NCBI GenBank assembly: GCA_942493055.1 | Contig: OW818680.1 | Span: 3,782,001-3,846,000 of the forward strand | Reading direction: 5' to 3' | DNA length: 64,000 nt | Origin: CAIZQW01 sp942493055 | Lineage (GTDB): Bacteria; Verrucomicrobiota; Kiritimatiellia; RFP12; UBA1067 | Shown here: in pieces, positions 59,342 to 64,000 of the stretch | How positions within the stretch are numbered: position 1 is the stretch's first letter | Layout of the letters: each line of letters begins with the position of its first letter | The notes under the pieces: generated by a model | Seen by the model: only the letters and a program-made list of their open reading frames with translations | Told to the model about the DNA's origin: nothing | Databases searched by the model: none | Program-made: the position numbers and the translations under genes

Positions 59342-61489
59342 ATGAACCAAGAAACAATCGAGAATCATATCAAAAGCCTGAGTAAAAGCGATTTTGACAG
59401 TGTTTTATGTCTGATACTTAATAAAATATTTGGGTTGTCAGCAATCGATGTAGATGGAAAGGGGGATGGCGGGTCAGATTTCAGATGTTTTCATGATTCT
59501 GCTAATAATAAAACCGTTGCTATACAGAAGACTACACAGGAGGCAAACTGGCAGTCGAAAGCTATTGAAGATGCACAGAATGCTAAAGAAACTCTGGCGG
59601 CTAAAAGATTCTACTTTCTTACGTCAAGAGCGCGAGAATCCACTTCGCTACTCAGACTTGAAGATGATATTTTCACGAAGGTGGGAATCCCAGCAAAATG
59701 TTTTGGAGCAACTGAGTTAGCCGGACTAATTGTGCAGAACAAACTTTTGGCGGAATTCGCACACGCAATTAATTTGCCATTGGATATTGCTCTTATGCAT
59801 CGACCAGATCAGCGTGAAATAATGCTGCATTCATATTTTTGTCTTAGTAATGATCGAAAACTCTTGCAAAACAATATGTATGACAAGGCTATTATGCTTT
59901 GTCTATATAACTCTAGTACGCCACTTGAACGAGGAGAATTGGTAAGACTTGCCTTAGAATTTCTTGGAACGCAGTCTGTTCGTAAGCAGCAAATCAATGG
60001 TCGAGTTGACGCCCTTATGGGGCATGCCGCTATTGTTAAAAACCCCAGCGGGTTTGTTTTAGGTGATGCGGCAAAATTAGAAATGCAAACGGCAGGCGGT
60101 ATTTACGAGAGTGAACTTGCTCAGCTTTCAGCTTCGCAGTTCGACTTGCTAAAACAATATAATGCTGACTGGGATTTAAATAAATCATCAAAAGCGTCTG
60201 TTTTGTTAGCGAGATGTTTTGTTGAGGAACAAGTTAAAATAGCCAAGCATGCGTCGCTGTCATTTGTGATGACCGGATTTGGGAATATGGAAGGGGAGTC
60301 GAAGAACGAGCTAAAATCACTTATTTTAGAATCACATGTGGTAACTTCAAAAGTCGATGAAGTATTACTACAAATGGTTGACTTGGCAAGAGACACACCG
60401 TTAATTAATAAATTAATAAATTCCATCGTTTATGTTGCGTTAGAGCACTCAAAAGCTACTAGTTGTGCTTCTGTTCTGGGAGTATCGAATTGGCGTAATG
60501 TGAAAGTTATTCTTGATTCTTCTGTTGCTATCCCTTATATCTGTACTCGTATTTTTGGTACGTCTACGGGCCGTTTTTCAAGCGAATCCAATGAAACCAT
60601 TCAAATTTTATTGGACAAAAAGGCACATTTAAAAATTCCTTGGGTATATCTTAACGAATGCGCCTCACACCTTGTCGCTGCCATGGATTATGTAAATATT
60701 GATGATTTTGATAGAGATTTGGAATTTTCTGAGAACGGGTATGTGTCCCACTATTATCAATTAAAGAATGCGTCGAAAAAGGTTCCTGAAACATTGGCTG
60801 AGTTTGTGAAATGTATTTCGCCTAATGCTTGTTTGGTAATGGCGGACAAGAAACAATTAATTAGAAAAGTAATGCAGGAGTTGCAGCCGTTATTCGAAGA
60901 TAATGATGTGCCTTTTGAAGATGTTCCGCGAGTAGGGATTAATTATACAAAGGATATTCAGACAGACTATGTGTATACGATGGAAAATCTTTCTCGAAAA
61001 AAATCTCCTACACTTGTTGATCATGATGTGAATGTTCTTGGACATATGTGGCGATGCTATTCTGAAAGAAATGAGAAAATTATTTGCCTGACTTGGGATG
61101 CGGTAATGATCGGAGTAAGTGTTTCACAAAAATATGGTGCTTGGGTTGCTAGCCCTATTGACGCCGCTGATCTAATACAGGCCACCATGCGCTTGGGGTC
61201 TGCGAAAATTATGAGTTTAGCTCACGCCGTGGCTCGTGCAACGGAAAAACATTATCAACTAGGAGCTCGGATTGTGGATCGTGCCGTCAGTTTAGCTTCT
61301 GATAAGATGGAATGCTGGGAGTTTAGGCAAGTTATTAATAAGTTTAAAGATGAGGCGATTAGAAGAGTAGACATTCATTCGCGTCATTTTAATATTGAAG
61401 AGTTTGACAAGGAAACAGACAAGTTTTTGAGTGAACAAGGCGTAATTGTGCCTGTTGAAAAATCTGATAATGACTTCGATGAAGTTTAA
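59342..61489 (+). CDS. Putative defence nuclease: Mrr-like domain fused to PIN domain
   Basis: A 715-aa AT-rich gene 68 bp after the retron RT. Residues ~15-130 resemble an Mrr-type PD-(D/E)xK domain: K-G-D-G-G-S-D-F (Asp46), then V-A-I-Q-K-T (Lys63) in place of the usual Q-x-K strand, and a helix with sequence WQSKAIEDAQN. A helical middle follows. From ~385 a PIN fold is readable: V-I-L-D-S-S-V, N-E-C-A (Glu), D-H-D-V-N-V-L and L-T-W-D-A-V-M (Asp ~585), the four acidic positions of that family. A nuclease acting on nucleic acids, likely in phage defence, is inferred. No known named system matches from memory. Confidence 0.6.
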   Translation: MNQETIENHIKSLSKSDFDSVLCLILNKIFGLSAIDVDGKGDGGSDFRCFHDSANNKTVAIQKTTQEANWQSKAIEDAQNAKETLAAKRFYFLTSRARESTSLLRLEDDIFTKVGIPAKCFGATELAGLIVQNKLLAEFAHAINLPLDIALMHRPDQREIMLHSYFCLSNDRKLLQNNMYDKAIMLCLYNSSTPLERGELVRLALEFLGTQSVRKQQINGRVDALMGHAAIVKNPSGFVLGDAAKLEMQTAGGIYESELAQLSASQFDLLKQYNADWDLNKSSKASVLLARCFVEEQVKIAKHASLSFVMTGFGNMEGESKNELKSLILESHVVTSKVDEVLLQMVDLARDTPLINKLINSIVYVALEHSKATSCASVLGVSNWRNVKVILDSSVAIPYICTRIFGTSTGRFSSESNETIQILLDKKAHLKIPWVYLNECASHLVAAMDYVNIDDFDRDLEFSENGYVSHYYQLKNASKKVPETLAEFVKCISPNACLVMADKKQLIRKVMQELQPLFEDNDVPFEDVPRVGINYTKDIQTDYVYTMENLSRKKSPTLVDHDVNVLGHMWRCYSERNEKIICLTWDAVMIGVSVSQKYGAWVASPIDAADLIQATMRLGSAKIMSLAHAVARATEKHYQLGARIVDRAVSLASDKMECWEFRQVINKFKDEAIRRVDIHSRHFNIEEFDKETDKFLSEQGVIVPVEKSDNDFDEV

Positions 61490-61704
61490 ATCATCGGGGG
61501 GGGCTAGGGTTCGGAAAGGCACAGGGGTCGCTCATCCCAGGGGGACCAGGAGAGGGGACCAGGTGCGTTGGGGGCTAGGGGTCGTAGATAAAAATTCAAT
61601 AATTGAAAAAAACATTGGTTTCGTTGGGGATTTACTAGAGGCAAAAATGATCCAAGGGTCTTTTTTGGATATAGGACATTGAACATTCGCGCATTCCATT
61701 CCGC

Positions 61705-61845
61705 CTATGCATTCCTCAGGTCGGCTTTGATGTAGTAGCGGTCTTCTGAAAAGGCGAGTTCGTTGAAGAGGGCTTCGATGTCGAGACGGAACTGTCGCCA
61801 GTCCACGAGGGACTCGACAGGGAAGTTCGTTAGTTCATTAGTGCG
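61705..61845 (-). pseudogene. C-terminal fragment of an unknown gene
   Basis: On the minus strand 46 sense codons end in TAG at 61705-61707; the last ~37 read as a natural protein end (VESLVDWRQFRLDIEALFNE then LAFSEDRYYIKADLRNA). An in-frame TAA at 61846-61848 lies upstream, where tandem repeats begin. This is a truncated remnant whose 5' part was replaced by repeat sequence. Family not recognised. Confidence 0.45.
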
Positions 61846-62047
61846 TTAGTACGTTAGTGAAGCCGGATGTTTGGAACTGGGGGAACAGGCATCCTGCCTG
61901 TTTGGAGGCGACAGGGGGACAGATGGGGAAGTTCTAAAGTTCGAGAGTTCTAAAGTTAGGGGAAGTGCGTTAGTTCATTAGTGCGTTAGTACGTTAGTGA
62001 AGCCAGCGACAGGGGGACAGACAAGCTGGGGAAGTTCTAAAGTTCGA
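61821..62047. repeat. Tandem low-complexity repeats between defence genes
   Basis: Two ~45-bp copies of GTTAGTTCATTAGTGCGTTA-type sequence (61821-61866 and 61961-62005) alternate with copies of CGACAGGGGGACAG and GGGAAGTTCTAAAGTTCGAG. The gap 61490-62273 otherwise holds the G-rich repeat at its left side, the gene fragment at 61705-61845 and AT-rich sequence before the RhuM gene. Confidence 0.7.
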
Positions 62048-62273
62048 GCCGGCTTCGCTTGAAGCTACGCCGAGCCAGGGAAGTTCTAAAGTGCTAAAGT
62101 TGGAAATAAAAACTTGAAACTGCGAACAGACAAACCTTTCCGTTATTCCAATCTGAACTTGCGGCTTGTCCAACCCTGCCTCAAATGAGTATAATCTAGC
62201 CTATGATGATGAGTTATCACGTTTGAAGCGAATCTGTGAGCAACTCACAACAACTCTTTTCAGGAGATCGCGT

Positions 62274-63326
62274 ATGAATGATGTGATACCGTCTGACTCA
62301 GTACCAGGAGGGGAATTTCTGCTCTACACGGCACCGGATGGTGCGGTGAAGGTGGAGGTGTTTTGCCGTAATGAAACGGTCTGGCTGACCCAGAAGGCGC
62401 TGGCTGCACTTTTCGGCGTACAGGTTCCGGCCATTGCAAAACACCTTAAAAACATCTTTGATTCCGGCGAATTGCAAGAATCTTCAGCTATTTCCATTTT
62501 GGAAACAACTGCCGCTGATGGAAAAAACTACCAGACGCGCTATTACAACCTCGATGCCATTATCGCTGTCGGCTATCGGGTCAACAGTTATCAGGCGACA
62601 CAATTTCGCATCTGGGCTACCAAAACCCTGCGTGAGTTCATGGTCAAGGGATTTGCAATAGATGATGAACGGCTGAAAAATGGCGGCAAGCTTTTCGGAA
62701 AGGATTATTTTGACGAACTGCTGGAACGCATACGGGAAATCCGGGCGAGCGAGCGGCGGTTTTATCAGAAAATAACCGACATCTACGCGCTCTCAGCAGA
62801 CTACGACACTGCCGCACCGCTCACGAAAGATTTTTTTGCCGCTGTTCAGAACAAACTGCATTGGGCGATCACTGGCCAGACAGCCGCAGAGCTGATCTAT
62901 TCCTCCGCCGATGCGCAGAAACTTTGCATGGGACTGACGACATGGAAGCATGCGCCGCATGGCAAGATTCTTAAGTCCGATGTGACCGTGGCGAAAAACT
63001 ACCTGAATCAAGCCCACGTCCGGGAGCTGAACCGAATCGTCTCAGCCTATCTCGATCTGGCAGAAAACCGGGCCGAGCGTGGCATTCTCATGAAAATGTC
63101 TGACTGGGTTCAGTTTCTCAACAGCTTCCTCGAATTGTCGGATTACCCTGTTCTTCAGGACAAAGGCAAAGTCAGCACCTTGGAGGCAAAGCTGAAGGCC
63201 GAAGGTGAATACGAAATCTTCCGTACGCGGCAGGATGTTGAATATATCTCGGACTTTGACCGCGAAATAAAACGGCTGGAAGGAAATCATGCAAAGACGC
63301 CGGGAACGCGGAAGAAGAAGCCTTGA
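62274..63326 (+). CDS. RhuM family protein
   Basis: A 350-aa protein from ATG 62274 (AGGAG upstream; a TTG at 62166 would add 36 residues and is less likely). The RhuM core is clear: V-W-L-T-Q-K-A-L-A-A-L-F-G-V, then ISILETTAADGKNYQTRYYN, Y-N-L-D-A-I-I-A-V-G-Y-R-V-N-S and F-R-I-W-A-T-K-T-L-R-E-F-M-V-K-G. The family (named from a Salmonella pathogenicity-island gene) is frequent in defence and mobile islands and is thought to be toxin-like, without a settled biochemical role. C-terminal region is helical and basic. Confidence 0.85.
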   Translation: MNDVIPSDSVPGGEFLLYTAPDGAVKVEVFCRNETVWLTQKALAALFGVQVPAIAKHLKNIFDSGELQESSAISILETTAADGKNYQTRYYNLDAIIAVGYRVNSYQATQFRIWATKTLREFMVKGFAIDDERLKNGGKLFGKDYFDELLERIREIRASERRFYQKITDIYALSADYDTAAPLTKDFFAAVQNKLHWAITGQTAAELIYSSADAQKLCMGLTTWKHAPHGKILKSDVTVAKNYLNQAHVRELNRIVSAYLDLAENRAERGILMKMSDWVQFLNSFLELSDYPVLQDKGKVSTLEAKLKAEGEYEIFRTRQDVEYISDFDREIKRLEGNHAKTPGTRKKKP

Positions 63327-63433
63327 TAGAATGAAATGATATGACAGGGTCGCTCATGGCTGGACAATCTGATGAAGCGTCATATATACTGAGGAAGTTG
63401 CTATTTTTATGAGATGCCAATGCTTTTCAACCT

Positions 63434-64000
63434 ATGAAACACACCCACACACTTCTTACCTCCCTGCTGCTGGCTCCGCTGACTGCATTACACGCCGAAG
63501 CTTCCACGCCGTTCGCCGAGGCAGGAAGGGCGTTGCAACCCGTCATCATCGCTACAAACGCTTCGGAGGAAACCCAAATCAGCGCAGCCGTGCTCGCTGA
63601 TTATCTGGGCCGCATGGCCGCAACGAAGTTCGAGATCAGGACCGGCGATGGCGCAAGCGGTATCGCTGTCGGCCGCGCGGAAGATTTTCCGGGACTCAAG
63701 AGCGGCGTGACATTCGAGACTGCGGACGCGATGAAGCGTGAGGATTACCTCCTGCGCTCGCACGCGAAGGGCGTGTGGCTGATCGGTGCCACGGACCTTG
63801 CGGTGCGGCATGCGGTTTGGGATTGTTTGTACAGGCTCGGTTACCGGCAGTTCTTCCCGGGCAAGACATGGGAGGTCATTCCTGCGCAACCTCGACTCGC
63901 CCTCACGGTGGATGTGTTTGAGCATCCGGCGTATTACTCGCGGCGCATCTGGTATGGTTTCGGCGCCTGGGATTATGCAGCGGAGCCATATCGCGACTGG
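63434..64000 (+). CDS. Secreted DUF4838-like glycan-active protein, partial
   Basis: Starts at ATG 63434 and is open to the window end (189 codons). Signal MKHTHTLLTSLLLAPLTALH, then I-I-A-T-N-A-S-E-E-T...A-V-L-A-D-Y-L-G and G-I-A-V-G-R-A-E-D-F, D-Y-L-L-R-S...V-W-L-I-G-A-T and Y-R-L-G-Y-R-Q-F-F-P-G. This is the alpha-glucuronidase N-like fold found at the start of DUF4838 proteins. It resumes the glycan-use locus after the defence island. Confidence 0.7.
   Translation, partial: MKHTHTLLTSLLLAPLTALHAEASTPFAEAGRALQPVIIATNASEETQISAAVLADYLGRMAATKFEIRTGDGASGIAVGRAEDFPGLKSGVTFETADAMKREDYLLRSHAKGVWLIGATDLAVRHAVWDCLYRLGYRQFFPGKTWEVIPAQPRLALTVDVFEHPAYYSRRIWYGFGAWDYAAEPYRDW

Noticed and set aside
1..64000. 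tRNA or rRNA genes, including a tRNA attachment site for the prophage
   Set aside because: None was recognised by eye. Mu-like elements transpose and do not need a tRNA site.

Overview
The window looks like chromosome of an anaerobic, polysaccharide-degrading bacterium of the PVC superphylum, most likely near Lentisphaerae/Kiritimatiellae. The basis is the family content: secreted DUF1080 proteins, multihaem proteins of the hydrazine-synthase-alpha-like type, a Ser/Thr kinase coupled to a short ECF sigma factor, Tat-exported Gfo/Idh/MocA oxidoreductases and many secreted glycan-active enzymes. No rRNA or tRNA gene was seen, so the placement is inference.

Region 1 (1 to about 23.8 kb) is most of a Mu-like transposable prophage; its left end lies outside the window. 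A divergent switch at 14.76-14.88 kb (XRE repressor leftward, Cro/Ner-like protein rightward, sigma70-type promoter overlapped by repeated operator half-sites) separates two arms. The rightward early arm carries about 12 small proteins, several Cys-rich and one Lar-like, then DUF3164, DUF3102, a MuA-type transposase and a MuB-type ATPase, and ends at a strong terminator. The leftward arm carries three membrane-anchored lysogeny genes, then terminase, DUF935 portal, Mu I-like protease/scaffold, decoration protein, major capsid, connector, tail completion, tail tube and fibre-like genes, mostly joined by ATGA overlaps. Five copies of a 23-bp palindrome, four of them spaced exactly 45 bp apart, lie upstream of the late genes.

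Region 2 (23.9-27.0 kb) is a kinase / ECF sigma pair; the kinase carries a DUF1648-like segment and a signal-peptidase-like domain that seems to lack its catalytic lysine.

Region 3 (27.2-49.1 kb, resuming at 63.4 kb) is a secreted glycan-use locus: LamG/DUF1080-like proteins, a beta-helix (GH110-like) protein, a GH95 fucosidase, a Gfo/Idh/MocA oxidoreductase, GH16, a sialate O-acetylesterase, a BNR sialidase-like protein and two large haem-binding HZS-alpha-like proteins. The set would fit fucosylated, galactosylated, sialylated or acetylated glycans. It is interrupted by a DUF4143 ATPase and many dispersed intergenic repeats.

Region 4 (49.5-63.3 kb) is a defence island: a type I restriction-modification system (HsdR, HsdM, HsdS), a pentapeptide-like membrane protein, a complete retron (deoxyribosyltransferase-like effector, separate winged-helix protein, msr-msd RNA, reverse transcriptase), a 715-residue protein that reads as an Mrr-like nuclease fused to a PIN domain, and a RhuM-family protein. 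The part from the HsdS variable domains to 61.5 kb is visibly richer in A+T than the rest, consistent with horizontal acquisition. The retron, with its effector split into two overlapping genes and its RNA sharing bases with both neighbouring reading frames, and the adjacent nuclease fusion are the most interesting items.
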